Shown here one piece after another: positions 24,640 through 32,827 of a stretch of 64,000 nucleotides of DNA. Numbering within the stretch: position 1 is the stretch's first letter; every line of letters starts with the position of its first letter. Under the pieces are notes generated by a model. That model searched no databases, was not told where the DNA came from, and worked only from the letters and a program-made list of their open reading frames with translations. A program made the position numbers and the translations under genes. Origin of the DNA: a virus; the IMG/VR virus record IMGVR_UViG_3300023239_000006, positions 1 through 64,000 of that record; one strand, written 5' to 3'.

Positions 24640-24905
24640 AAATACTTAAATCTGAAAGATTTCAAGAAGAATATAAAATGTATCAAGCTAGTATTGATGC
24701 TATAGCTAATAGTGATATTCGAGCACAAGCAGAGATATTACTTAAAAGTTTAGTTAACGAAGTGAGAAAACTTGATAATCAACATCAAGAAATGTTTTCC
24801 GGTAATCAAATTCCTATGGCGCTAGGAGACTCTAGATTGGGGATTACTCAGTTACGGAAAAAACTTGATGTTCTTTGTAAAGAGTTGAAAACTTTAAAAA
24901 AATAA
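24633..24905 (+). CDS. small helical protein following the Nudix-like gene
   Basis: 90 residues, predicted almost entirely helical, with heptad-like LVNEVRKLDNQHQEMF and a C-terminal LRKKLDVLCKELKTLKK coiled coil. Not recognised. The start overlaps the previous gene by 7 nt, so the pair is coupled. It converges on the oxygenase gene 17 nt away without an obvious terminator. Confidence 0.65.
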   Translation: MLEILKSERFQEEYKMYQASIDAIANSDIRAQAEILLKSLVNEVRKLDNQHQEMFSGNQIPMALGDSRLGITQLRKKLDVLCKELKTLKK

Positions 24906-24922
24906 TATGCTTATTTGATCTA

Positions 24923-25534
24923 CTAATATAAGTTACCTTGTCTTGTTATTACTATGTTTGATGCAAACACAACTCTCGATTCAGTTGTTTGATTATAGAA
25001 TACATAATGTTCGAGGCATGATGGAAATATTATTAATATTCCCTCTTCCATTGGTGGCTTATATACATTCGGATATTGATCTAGTGGGTCCAATTCTAAA
25101 TATTTCAAATGATTCGATAGATTAGGAGTCCTAAAAACAAGCTGGCCCGAATTCAAATTAGGTTGTTTTAATATCGCTATACATGAAAATGCTGGTACAT
25201 TAGTTGTTATATGATTATGCAATTGTTGGTGATCGTATTGATTATGAACATTATACCATGTATCTATTTCAACTTTATACGGAAATTGAAACATAAAAGA
25301 ATCTATGTAGGACTGAATGTAAGGTCCAGGTAGTACTGTATCATTCCATTTTTTAAAGAATTCAGCATCGCACCAGCGTTGAGATGCATTTTTAGAAATT
25401 CTACTTTCATCGCCTTTGTATTCATCTTCTTCTCCATTTAGTATTAATGGAAGATAATGATCTTGTAGCGTTTTTAGATCTACAGGATTCAATCGAGAAA
25501 TGCTTATTGGGTATCCTTCAAGTTGTATTTTCAT
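24923..25534 (-). CDS. putative 2OG-Fe(II) oxygenase
   Basis: 203 residues. A double-stranded beta-helix is suggested by WYNVHNQYDHQQLHNH (proximal iron ligands), GQLVFRTPN, GILIIFPSCLEHYVFYN (distal His) and SRVVFASNIV (Arg for 2-oxoglutarate). It resembles the small prolyl-hydroxylase-like enzymes of aquatic T4-like phages, although HNH replaces a canonical HxD. It abuts the SGNH-type gene (1-nt overlap). Substrate unknown; protein or sugar hydroxylation is possible. Confidence 0.6.
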   Translation of the reverse strand: MKIQLEGYPISISRLNPVDLKTLQDHYLPLILNGEEDEYKGDESRISKNASQRWCDAEFFKKWNDTVLPGPYIQSYIDSFMFQFPYKVEIDTWYNVHNQYDHQQLHNHITTNVPAFSCIAILKQPNLNSGQLVFRTPNLSNHLKYLELDPLDQYPNVYKPPMEEGILIIFPSCLEHYVFYNQTTESRVVFASNIVITRQGNLY

Positions 25535-26259
25535 TAGATATTGTCTTTGGTGTACAAGCCAGTTTTAAAATTACTTGTGAGATCTACAGTATTACCAGTG
25601 TTAAAGAAGTCAATTACTTTGTCTGCTAAAATTTTATGATTAACTTCTGAAAAGTGATTAAAACGCAGGTCGCCAGTTGCTGCACGATATATCGCAGCCG
25701 TTTCATCGTAGTCAAACTCAGAGCTTGAAGTGTTAAACATAGTGCCTTCTACTCCTGTAACGGAGTGAAACCCTGGTAGAATCAAACATCGAACACCTTG
25801 CTGTGCATATAGTTTAGTTCTAAAAGTTATCGCATCAAGAATTGCATCATAGTGTATTAAAAGGCGGTGATCGGAATATAAATATTTTTTATACATTTCT
25901 AATGCTTCGGCTTGTTCTTTTGTAACATGAATTCCGGGCACAAATTTTGCATTTAGGAAGTTTCCCATGTCTGGGTTATCTTCAAAGAACCATTCTCTGT
26001 AATAAGAAGTAAGTTGTATTATAACATAGTCACCACTTTTAAATGACGGTTCACGACTTCTTAGGGTATGGAAAATATACTCATTGGCACAGCCAGCTAC
26101 AGCGTCATTTATATAATCGCTATCTCCAGTAAAACTTTCAAAAACAATATCGGTCCAATTCTTTTCTAAAGGCATGAACGTTACCGGGCCGTTAATCCCA
26201 ATAACTTCATCCTTATGAGCATTGGGTAAACTAAAACTGTCGCCGAAAATATATAACAT
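25534..26259 (-). CDS. SGNH/GDSL-type hydrolase-like protein
   Basis: 241 residues. Block I FGDSFS near the N-terminus provides the nucleophile Ser, NDAVAGCANEY gives the block II Gly and block III-like Asn, DYVIIQLT is a core strand, and FNHFSEVNHKILADKV near the end could supply the catalytic His. Such enzymes (de)acylate sugars. It overlaps both neighbours by 1 nt inside the oxygenase/carbamoyltransferase cassette, so it probably tailors the same molecule. Confidence 0.65.
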   Translation of the reverse strand: MLYIFGDSFSLPNAHKDEVIGINGPVTFMPLEKNWTDIVFESFTGDSDYINDAVAGCANEYIFHTLRSREPSFKSGDYVIIQLTSYYREWFFEDNPDMGNFLNAKFVPGIHVTKEQAEALEMYKKYLYSDHRLLIHYDAILDAITFRTKLYAQQGVRCLILPGFHSVTGVEGTMFNTSSSEFDYDETAAIYRAATGDLRFNHFSEVNHKILADKVIDFFNTGNTVDLTSNFKTGLYTKDNI

Positions 26260-26888
26260 TAATTAGTTGCTCCGGTTTCTAATAAAATATTGAAAGATAA
26301 ACTAATACGATCTTCATTAGTTTTATTTTCATCAACGCTATGATCTAAATAGCCTGGCCACATACTTATTCTGCCTTGATCCGGAGAGAATGCGTTTTCA
26401 TGAGCATATGAACTTCCGATTGGATTACATTTTAATGCTTTAAGCGCATTTTTAAAAACTATATCACCATCTTGACCATTTGTCTTGAACCAATATACTC
26501 CGCTAATATGACTGGTCCCGTGATCATGAAGATGAACATACTGACCGGGTTTGGTTAGTGTTAGCCATGAGGATTCAATTGCAGGCTTATAAAGAGGTTT
26601 AACATTCATCATTCTCATATAATTGAGACAATTATGCATAATACATGACGTAACTGCCCTCATTTCTTCGACTCGTAAAATAGACTCTCCAAAATTACCT
26701 TTATTAGACAGACAATTGGTGTTAGAATTCCAATGTGGATTTTGCCCCCATTGATCTTCTAAATAAAGTTTATCAACTACAGTTTGCAATTCGGTTTGTA
26801 TCTCAGCATATTCCCTATTTTCTGTTTTATAGGTATAAAAAGGCGTAGGAAATAACGAATAAATTTTAGCTTCATTTTCGTTGTTCAT
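26259..26888 (-). CDS. 2OG-Fe(II) oxygenase (phage prolyl-hydroxylase-like)
   Basis: 209 residues. SSWLTLTKPGQYVHLHDHG supplies the first iron ligands, SGVYWFKTN and GDIVFKNA the following strands, GRISMWPGYLDHSV the distal His, and NEDRISLSFNI the 2-oxoglutarate Arg. This full set is typical of the common phage 2OG-oxygenase family (Fe(II)- and 2OG-dependent hydroxylation). GGA lies ahead of ATG 26888 and the octamer TTTAAATA is 12 nt upstream. Confidence 0.8.
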   Translation of the reverse strand: MNNENEAKIYSLFPTPFYTYKTENREYAEIQTELQTVVDKLYLEDQWGQNPHWNSNTNCLSNKGNFGESILRVEEMRAVTSCIMHNCLNYMRMMNVKPLYKPAIESSWLTLTKPGQYVHLHDHGTSHISGVYWFKTNGQDGDIVFKNALKALKCNPIGSSYAHENAFSPDQGRISMWPGYLDHSVDENKTNEDRISLSFNILLETGATN

Positions 26889-26899
26889 ATTTTATTCCG

Positions 26900-26907
26900 T
26901 ATTTAAA
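26900..26907 (-). promoter_or_regulatory. late-promoter-like octamer inside the cassette
   Basis: TTTAAATA on the minus strand overlapping the TAA stop of the upstream gene (26903-26905), 11 nt before ATG 26888. Confidence 0.35.
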
Positions 26908-27493
26908 TAAACATCATTTGATTAATTCTATAAGAATCGCCAACAAACCAATCAGGTTGCATTACTGCTGTATGTACATCAGTCTGTCTATATAATACTA
27001 ATCTATTAAACATCATTTCTGCATAACCTAGTTCCTGCCCGTTTTCAGAATAGAACGCAGTGCCGCCGCGTGATTCGTTGTTGTAATTTAAATATATCGA
27101 TGCTGCAAATCTTCCAGGATTTGCACTATCTCGATGAGGCGTTGGCTGGTCTTGTCCTTGCATTACATTTACTAAAAATGGCATGAAATTAAACGCTTCA
27201 CGTATATCGTTACTAGTCTTTCGAGGACCATCATTAAAATTCTCATTGATTAATTTAACAAATGTTTCTGCTAACCCTGTTAGATTAATTCCAAGACTGA
27301 TTGATAATCCTGGGTAAGTATTTCTAATCATGCTTTTTGATGCAGGAATAGAAAGGGTCAATTCTCTAATCTTTTCAGGATTAACATAAAAGTCATCAAC
27401 AATAACGCATTTGGAATCGCCTAATTGATGTACACATACTTTAAAATTAGGATTGATTGCAAATATGTCGCATTCATTTATTTTTTTAATCAT
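26903..27493 (-). CDS. DUF6445-like 2OG-Fe(II) oxygenase
   Basis: 196 residues. Features are VIVDDFYVNPEKIREL near residue 30, MQGQDQPTPHRDSAN with the HxD iron ligands, AASIYLNYN, GGTAFYSE, and C-terminal HTAVMQPDWFVGDSYRINQMMFI with the distal His and Arg. This order matches the DUF6445 family of putative oxygenases that often accompany phage carbamoyltransferases. The start overlaps the carbamoyltransferase stop by 4 nt, so the two are translationally coupled. Confidence 0.7.
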   Translation of the reverse strand: MIKKINECDIFAINPNFKVCVHQLGDSKCVIVDDFYVNPEKIRELTLSIPASKSMIRNTYPGLSISLGINLTGLAETFVKLINENFNDGPRKTSNDIREAFNFMPFLVNVMQGQDQPTPHRDSANPGRFAASIYLNYNNESRGGTAFYSENGQELGYAEMMFNRLVLYRQTDVHTAVMQPDWFVGDSYRINQMMFI

Positions 27494-29301
27494 GCTCTAG
27501 CATTATGCTCAATCTCTACCAGCATTCTAACTGCCGGGAAATAGATGTAATTAATTCCGGAATTATACAGAGTACGCATAGCATCGTCAATAGTTTCAAC
27601 TAATGGCTCACCGCCTAAATTAAAACTAGTATTAAACAATGCAGGAACTCCTGTTTGATTTTTAAATTCTTTAATTAAATTATACCAATGAAAGTTTTGC
27701 TCTTCAGTTACAGTTTGAATTCTACATGTACCATCGATGTGTATAACTGCTGGAATCTTTTCTTCTATTCCCGGCTGACAATTAACAGCATACATCATCG
27801 AAGGAGAATCTTCCATGCCTCTTAGATCGAACCAATCATGCACATCGTCCTGTAGTACAGATGCAGCAAATGGTCTAAAGTATTCTCGCTTCTTAATTAA
27901 ATTAACAAAATCTTTACCATCTGTAAATGTTGGATCAAACATCAGTGATCGATTGCCTAATGCACGCGGTCCGTTTTCACATCTTTCTTGAAATAATGCT
28001 ACAATGTTCTTTGATCGGATAGTATTAATAATATCTTTGTAATCAACATCTAGTGTTACGCTTCCGCCGTATTTGCTTGCAGTCTCTATCACTGCATCTT
28101 CAGTAATGCGCTGCACTGGCCCAAGATATAGTCCTTCGTCTTTAGCTCTAATTTTCCTATCTTGTGTAACTTTATAGTAATGATAAAGTGCTGCACCCAT
28201 TGCGGTGCCAGCATCGCTTGATATTGGCTCAACATATATCTTTACGCCTTTTGGTAAGTGCTGTAGATAGAAATAGTTAGCTACGCAATTTAAAGCATAT
28301 CCTCCGCTAATAACAATATTTTTATTGCCAGTACGTTCAATTGATTTTAGAATTAAGTCTAGCACCAATTGCTGAGATTCAGTTTGAACATTGTACGCCA
28401 TATTTCTTCTAGAGGACAATAGCGTTACATCTTCTGCATTAGCTTCAAGCATTTGTTGTTCGTAACGCTGCCTCTGTTGTTGATCAGTAGGGTCTGTTAC
28501 TGCTCTATGAATTACTGTTGGATTATGTAGCCTATCATCTAGCTCGTCGTATAGTTCTTCATTGACCAATGCTCCATTGGGATAGGTTGGTACGATTAAA
28601 TTCTTATTTGCACCAATTTTTTCATAAATCTTTGGTGCTTTATTTGGTTCACCGTATGGGAATAGTCCCATAGTTTTACCTGCTTCGATTGAATGCCACC
28701 CGCAAAATCTAGTAACGGCTTCGTATGCTTTAACAATGCCTGCTCTATCACTAATTACAACTTCACATCCGTTATGGTGAATCTCAGTTGCCCACGGTCC
28801 GTTTCCAGCACAGTGTTTATACACTTCTGTAAACACTGAAGGATATGATACGTCATATATACTTTCTACTTCCCACATTGTGTCGCCATCGTGACGTTTA
28901 ATAAAAGTGCCAGCACCATCTACAATAATAGCACTTGCTTTATCAAACCCAGATCTATAAAATGCACATGCAGCATGATTTCTATGATGTTGATCATGGT
29001 ACTCAGCTACTTGTGTACTAACATCATCAATCAGCCCAACTTTTCTTGCTAGAGAAGAATAAATATTTTCACCAGTGTAATCAACTCTTGCATTACATTC
29101 ATCAGTGTGTGAAATTACCAAATAATCAATTTTATCAGTATAGTCAAGTATTTTTAAAATGCTAGCAAACGGGCCGCCGTCATACTTCTGTCGAGTTAAT
29201 CTTTCTTCTTCGATAGCAAATACAATTTCTCCATCTTTTAAAAGACAAACTCCTGCATTATGTCCTCGAGCAATACCTGCGATATAACCTGTTTTTTGCA
29301 T
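27490..29301 (-). CDS. NodU/CmcH-family carbamoyltransferase
   Basis: 603 residues from ATG 29301 (AAGGA upstream; an in-frame ATG 18 nt further out is unlikely). The N-terminal ASKHA-type domain has GIARGHNAGVCLL, AIEEERLTRQKYDGG, YHDQHHRNHAACAFY (metal-binding histidines) and SAIIVDGAG. The C-terminal domain has FQERCENGPRALGNRS. Carbamoyltransferases move a carbamoyl group from carbamoyl phosphate to a hydroxyl, usually on a sugar. In this phage it heads the oxygenase/SGNH genes and follows GT9, arguing for modification of a glycan or virion component. Confidence 0.88.
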   Translation of the reverse strand: MQKTGYIAGIARGHNAGVCLLKDGEIVFAIEEERLTRQKYDGGPFASILKILDYTDKIDYLVISHTDECNARVDYTGENIYSSLARKVGLIDDVSTQVAEYHDQHHRNHAACAFYRSGFDKASAIIVDGAGTFIKRHDGDTMWEVESIYDVSYPSVFTEVYKHCAGNGPWATEIHHNGCEVVISDRAGIVKAYEAVTRFCGWHSIEAGKTMGLFPYGEPNKAPKIYEKIGANKNLIVPTYPNGALVNEELYDELDDRLHNPTVIHRAVTDPTDQQQRQRYEQQMLEANAEDVTLLSSRRNMAYNVQTESQQLVLDLILKSIERTGNKNIVISGGYALNCVANYFYLQHLPKGVKIYVEPISSDAGTAMGAALYHYYKVTQDRKIRAKDEGLYLGPVQRITEDAVIETASKYGGSVTLDVDYKDIINTIRSKNIVALFQERCENGPRALGNRSLMFDPTFTDGKDFVNLIKKREYFRPFAASVLQDDVHDWFDLRGMEDSPSMMYAVNCQPGIEEKIPAVIHIDGTCRIQTVTEEQNFHWYNLIKEFKNQTGVPALFNTSFNLGGEPLVETIDDAMRTLYNSGINYIYFPAVRMLVEIEHNARA

Positions 29302-29324
29302 TATTTTTCCTTGTAGCATTTATT

Positions 29325-30311
29325 TTAAGAACAACCGGGAGTAGAACAACCAGCAAGTTGTTTAGGTTCAGTATATGTACTGGTAGTTTTACTTAAAGTA
29401 GTTTTAATTCCTTTAGTAAGTGTCTTGATAGTTTCGTCATTAAGTTTCATTAAATTTTCGTTATGCCTATCAATTCTAATATCTACTACAACTCTTATTG
29501 GAGAATATCGTCTTTCGTCTTTGCCATTATCTAGTATCGTAAGTGTACTGCTACTAGGATACGAAATATTTTCTGGGAATGTGCTGCCTATAACCACTGT
29601 ACCTGGTTTGTTTAGAGCATGTGCAATATGCTGTCCAACTGAGTCGCAACCTAAAAAATAATCAGCAGCATTAACAATTCCGGTCCATTGTAATAGGCTA
29701 ACACTCTCCGGAACCATTACTCCTAATGCTTTATTTGTAGGAATTTTTAACTCGCTCATCATTATAACGGCGTAATTTTTATTCAGTTCTTCGAGTATTT
29801 TTATAATATCGTCAACTTCAAATGATCTACCACTTTCGTCAATTATAACATCGCCTTGTATTCTAGCTGTAGATCCGAATGGTTGAAATATTACTACTTG
29901 TTGCTTTTTAAAATGATTCCTAGCTTCATTAACTAGTTCGTTTGATGTTACAATGTCTTTTTTACCAATAAAGATATTGTATTCTTTTGTTTCTGGAATA
30001 GTTTCGGGCGGAACGTCGTAGTTAATCAACATATCAAATGCTTGGACAAGATTGCATCGTTGAGTAAAGTATGCGTTTAGTTTGTACGGTTCGGGAGTAA
30101 TTATTTCTCTGTCTTTTAATTTTTCAAAAAGATTCGGGTCGTTAGCAGGATGTACATTACTTGCTAAGATTTTGCTAGTTAAATATAAATCGATCCAACC
30201 TTCGACAATAATAACTACAGTCGGATCGATATGTTTGACGTAATATTCTAGTGCGGGAATTGCACATAGTACTCTGCCTGCGCCGCCATTTATAAAAAAT
30301 GCTTTTTTCAT
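29325..30311 (-). CDS. GT9 (heptosyltransferase-like) glycosyltransferase
   Basis: 328 residues with two Rossmann-like halves. FINGGAGRVLCAIPALEYY is the GT9 N-terminal loop; VVIFQPFGSTAR and the nucleotide-sugar site GCDSVGQHIAHALNKPGTVVIGSTFPENISYP fit ADP-heptose-type transferases. The C-terminus ends CSTPGCS, an unusual Cys-containing tail. AAGG precedes ATG 30311 and AATAAATA lies at 30348. It leads the carbamoyltransferase cassette. Confidence 0.75.
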   Translation of the reverse strand: MKKAFFINGGAGRVLCAIPALEYYVKHIDPTVVIIVEGWIDLYLTSKILASNVHPANDPNLFEKLKDREIITPEPYKLNAYFTQRCNLVQAFDMLINYDVPPETIPETKEYNIFIGKKDIVTSNELVNEARNHFKKQQVVIFQPFGSTARIQGDVIIDESGRSFEVDDIIKILEELNKNYAVIMMSELKIPTNKALGVMVPESVSLLQWTGIVNAADYFLGCDSVGQHIAHALNKPGTVVIGSTFPENISYPSSSTLTILDNGKDERRYSPIRVVVDIRIDRHNENLMKLNDETIKTLTKGIKTTLSKTTSTYTEPKQLAGCSTPGCS

Positions 30312-30347
30312 TAATATTACAACCTTTGATAACTCATCGTATTATAA

Positions 30348-30355
30348 TATTTATT
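30348..30355 (-). promoter_or_regulatory. late promoter octamer of the modification cassette
   Basis: AATAAATA on the minus strand, 36 nt upstream of the GT9 start. It indicates late expression of the whole cassette. Confidence 0.5.
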
Positions 30356-30391
30356 GTGAAGTATGTACCTCTAAGAACAATGTGGCTGTTA

Positions 30392-30419
30392 AGTATTGTG
30401 CCGTTTCCAGCATAATACT
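30392..30419 (-). terminator. weak hairpin after the tail-assembly chaperone gene
   Basis: A 10-bp imperfect stem (AGTATTGTGC / GCATAATACT) without a T run on the minus strand. It may be a processing or attenuation hairpin. Confidence 0.3.
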
Positions 30420-30427
30420 ATTTAAGA

Positions 30428-31144
30428 TTACTTAACGCCAGCAGGTAGCTGTGACAATGCATCATTGTCTATATCAGTTCTATCAGCAATTCTAATAACA
30501 TCAACGTATGGGTCATTAAATTCCATATCAACAGAGTCATCGGGGCTCATTGGAAATCTTATTAGGTAGCCTGGAACTCCTGCCCAATCTGCTGGCAAAT
30601 CTCTAAGTTTTTGTCTGTATGTCATCCATTGTTCTTTTAATGCAGCAGGCATATCTGATGCAAGTCTACCGTCACTAGCTGCTAATAGTGAGTTTCTTTC
30701 AATTTTAGTAAACTCTATTGACCTATCTCGTAGGTACTCAAAGAACGAAAGAGGTGCAGTATAGTCGCTATCTACAGTCTCTCTATTGTAAACTATTCTA
30801 ACATCGGACGGATCTACAACTGTAGCATTTGCCGCATCAGCTGGGCCAACTGCAACTTCGTAAATTTTTGGCTTGTCGAATCCGCTGTGTATTAATCCAA
30901 TTCTAATACAGTTTTCGTCAGTGTCTGCTTTTAAGATCTCTCTTTTAAGATCCAATGGCAGCGGTTGTGCTGGCTCATTTTCTGCTTCCCACGATTGTGT
31001 AACCCGGCCGGTATCTTTACTAATCCAAAGTATCAATTCGGCTGGACCGTTGTACAACTGTGTACTAGTTTTACCCAACGTAGTTGCAGTTGAGTACATT
31101 TCATCTGGTACGCTATATGTTAGCATTTTAGTTATTTTTGCCAT
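30428..31144 (-). CDS. tail fibre assembly chaperone-like protein (Phage_tail_APC type)
   Basis: 238 residues. The N-terminal 130 residues are beta-rich (AELILWISKDTGRVTQSWE). The C-terminal part carries the APC pattern: IERNSLLAASDGRLASDM, KEQWMTYRQKLRDLPADW, then PGYLIRFPMSPDD. Such domains are found on chaperones or fibre-end proteins next to receptor-binding tips. It lies 10 nt after the two cysteine-rich fibre-tip-like genes, so it may help fold or mount them (inference). Confidence 0.65.
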   Translation of the reverse strand: MAKITKMLTYSVPDEMYSTATTLGKTSTQLYNGPAELILWISKDTGRVTQSWEAENEPAQPLPLDLKREILKADTDENCIRIGLIHSGFDKPKIYEVAVGPADAANATVVDPSDVRIVYNRETVDSDYTAPLSFFEYLRDRSIEFTKIERNSLLAASDGRLASDMPAALKEQWMTYRQKLRDLPADWAGVPGYLIRFPMSPDDSVDMEFNDPYVDVIRIADRTDIDNDALSQLPAGVK

Positions 31145-31154
31145 TTTATTCTCC

Positions 31155-31982
31155 TTAACTATACGTTATTTTAACTAGGCCGCCGGCGCCAAAACTACCC
31201 CAACATGCACTTGATGAGTCAGTTGCGTGTCCCGCGCCCCCGCCACCTGGGAACGCCGCGTGTGCAGAGCAACAGGCTAAGTTCCCAACACATCGATGTT
31301 TTCCGCCTATGCCATGAGGAGCAGTAAATGGTCCACTTGGTCCACCTGCTACTGAGAATGCATCTGCACAACAGTTATACTGCCTGTTAAATGATCCCGT
31401 AGTTCCTCTAAATTCAATATCGCCGCCATAAGTTGGTGAGTTGCAGCTATGGTTGACCCAACCTGCGTTGTAGTTACCTCTGTCACATTGAGTATTACCA
31501 ATATGACAGTTATAACAGTTTGATGTCATATCCCAGCTAGTTGAGCCGCCCATGCCGCCAATTGCACAGAAATTACTTAGGCCAGTTCCCTGAACCCAAC
31601 TAGTACATCCATGACGGCAGTTCATGTTACATGAACAGCAGCAGCTACAGTTTGACGAACCAGCAGCACACACAGTATACCCAGTACCATCTCCAAATCC
31701 ATGCACTGATTTAGTCAATGTCTTTGCGGTATAATTGCCGCCTGCGCCTCCTACACCGTGGTCATAGTCACCACCTGAGGAGCCGCCTGGGCCGCCTCCT
31801 GATAATATTTCAAACTTTATAGAAGTAGTTCCTGCTGGGGCTATAAATTGACAGCATCTTCCGCCGTTTTCTGGCGTCCAGTTGTTTGTATTATATACCC
31901 ATATTTCTTTAACTTCAGCAATTGCGCATTGGTGCTGTCCATTAGCATATACTATACCGTTATTTGATAATTGTACTGGCAT
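31155..31982 (-). CDS. cysteine-rich, glycine-rich fibre-tip-like protein, copy 2
   Basis: 275 residues, a paralog of the adjacent gene 31998-32825, same length. A glycine-rich fibre module (SIKFEILSGGGPGGSSGGD, then GGAGGNYTAKTL) opens it and GGGGAGHATD plus GAGGLVKITYS closes it, as in phage adhesin tips. Between them lie most of 22 cysteines, including CSCCCSC, CRHGC, CYNCHIG, CCAD and CCSAH, plus several His. All 22 Cys align with the paralog. Virions assemble in the reducing cytoplasm, so metal binding (Zn or Fe/S) is more plausible than disulfides. Function unknown. Confidence 0.6.
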   Translation of the reverse strand: MPVQLSNNGIVYANGQHQCAIAEVKEIWVYNTNNWTPENGGRCCQFIAPAGTTSIKFEILSGGGPGGSSGGDYDHGVGGAGGNYTAKTLTKSVHGFGDGTGYTVCAAGSSNCSCCCSCNMNCRHGCTSWVQGTGLSNFCAIGGMGGSTSWDMTSNCYNCHIGNTQCDRGNYNAGWVNHSCNSPTYGGDIEFRGTTGSFNRQYNCCADAFSVAGGPSGPFTAPHGIGGKHRCVGNLACCSAHAAFPGGGGAGHATDSSSACWGSFGAGGLVKITYS

Positions 31983-31997
31983 TTTTTTTATTTCCTC

Positions 31998-32825
31998 TTA
32001 ACTATATGTTATTTTAACTAGGCCGCCGGCACCAAAGCTGCCCCAACATGCATTTGATGACATTGTTGTGTGACCTGCTCCGCCGCCACCTGGATAAGCC
32101 GCATGTGCAGAACAACAGGCTAAGTTGCCAACACATGGATGCTTTCCGCCTATGCCGTGGGCAGCACTTATTGGTCCTGATGGAGAACCTGCAACTGAGA
32201 AGTGGTCTGCACAACAGCTGTACTCTCGGTTCATAGATCCAGCTGTACCTCTAAATTCCATATCGCCGCCATAAGTCGGTGAGTTGCAGGCATTTGCCTG
32301 CCAGCTAGAGTTGTATAATCCTAGATTACACTGGACATTGCCAATGTGACAGTTATAACATTGACTCATCTTGTCCCAGATCGTTGGGCCACCCATGCCG
32401 CCAATAGCGCAGAAATTACTTAGACCTGTTCCTTGGACCCAACCTGTGCATCCATGACGGCAGTTTACGTTACACGAACAACAGCAACTACAATCCGATG
32501 TGCCAGCGGCGCATACTGTATATGTTTGACCATCTGTAAATCCATGCACTGATTTTTGTAGTGTTTTTGCAGTATAATTGCCGCCCTGTCCGCCTATACC
32601 ATAATCATAGTCGCCGCCTGATGAGCCACCTGGCCCGCCGCCTGATAGTATTTCAAACTTTATAGAAGTAGTCCCTGTAGGCACAACCCAGCCACAACAT
32701 CTGCCACCATTTGCAGGCGACCAATGGTTTCCGTTATAAACATAAACTTCTATTTTTTCTTCAATCGTACACTTATGTTGATTGTTGGAATAAATAATAC
32801 CGCAATTTGATAGTTGCACTGCCAT
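31998..32825 (-). CDS. cysteine-rich, glycine-rich fibre-tip-like protein, copy 1
   Basis: 275 residues, first of a tandem pair with 15 nt between copies. The N-terminus MAVQLSNCGIIYSNNQHKC is followed by the glycine-rich module, the Cys core (SDCSCCCSCNVNCRHGC, CYNCHIGNVQC, SCCADHF, LACCSAHAA) and the closing GAGGLVKITYS. Differences from copy 2 are concentrated between the Cys/Gly positions, as expected for diversification on a fixed scaffold. It lies 2 nt after the S74 fibre, suggesting a fibre-plus-tip unit. Confidence 0.6.
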   Translation of the reverse strand: MAVQLSNCGIIYSNNQHKCTIEEKIEVYVYNGNHWSPANGGRCCGWVVPTGTTSIKFEILSGGGPGGSSGGDYDYGIGGQGGNYTAKTLQKSVHGFTDGQTYTVCAAGTSDCSCCCSCNVNCRHGCTGWVQGTGLSNFCAIGGMGGPTIWDKMSQCYNCHIGNVQCNLGLYNSSWQANACNSPTYGGDMEFRGTAGSMNREYSCCADHFSVAGSPSGPISAAHGIGGKHPCVGNLACCSAHAAYPGGGGAGHTTMSSNACWGSFGAGGLVKITYS

Positions 32826-32827
32826 TA

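Noticed and set aside
25447-25629. Short plus-strand frames across the oxygenase/SGNH junction
   Set aside because: Antisense to two overlapping, motif-bearing genes with no initiation signals.
31155-32825. Idea that the Cys-rich proteins are secreted disulfide-bonded toxins
   Set aside because: No signal peptide is present, and glycine-rich fibre modules at both ends plus the fibre-operon position favour a virion component.
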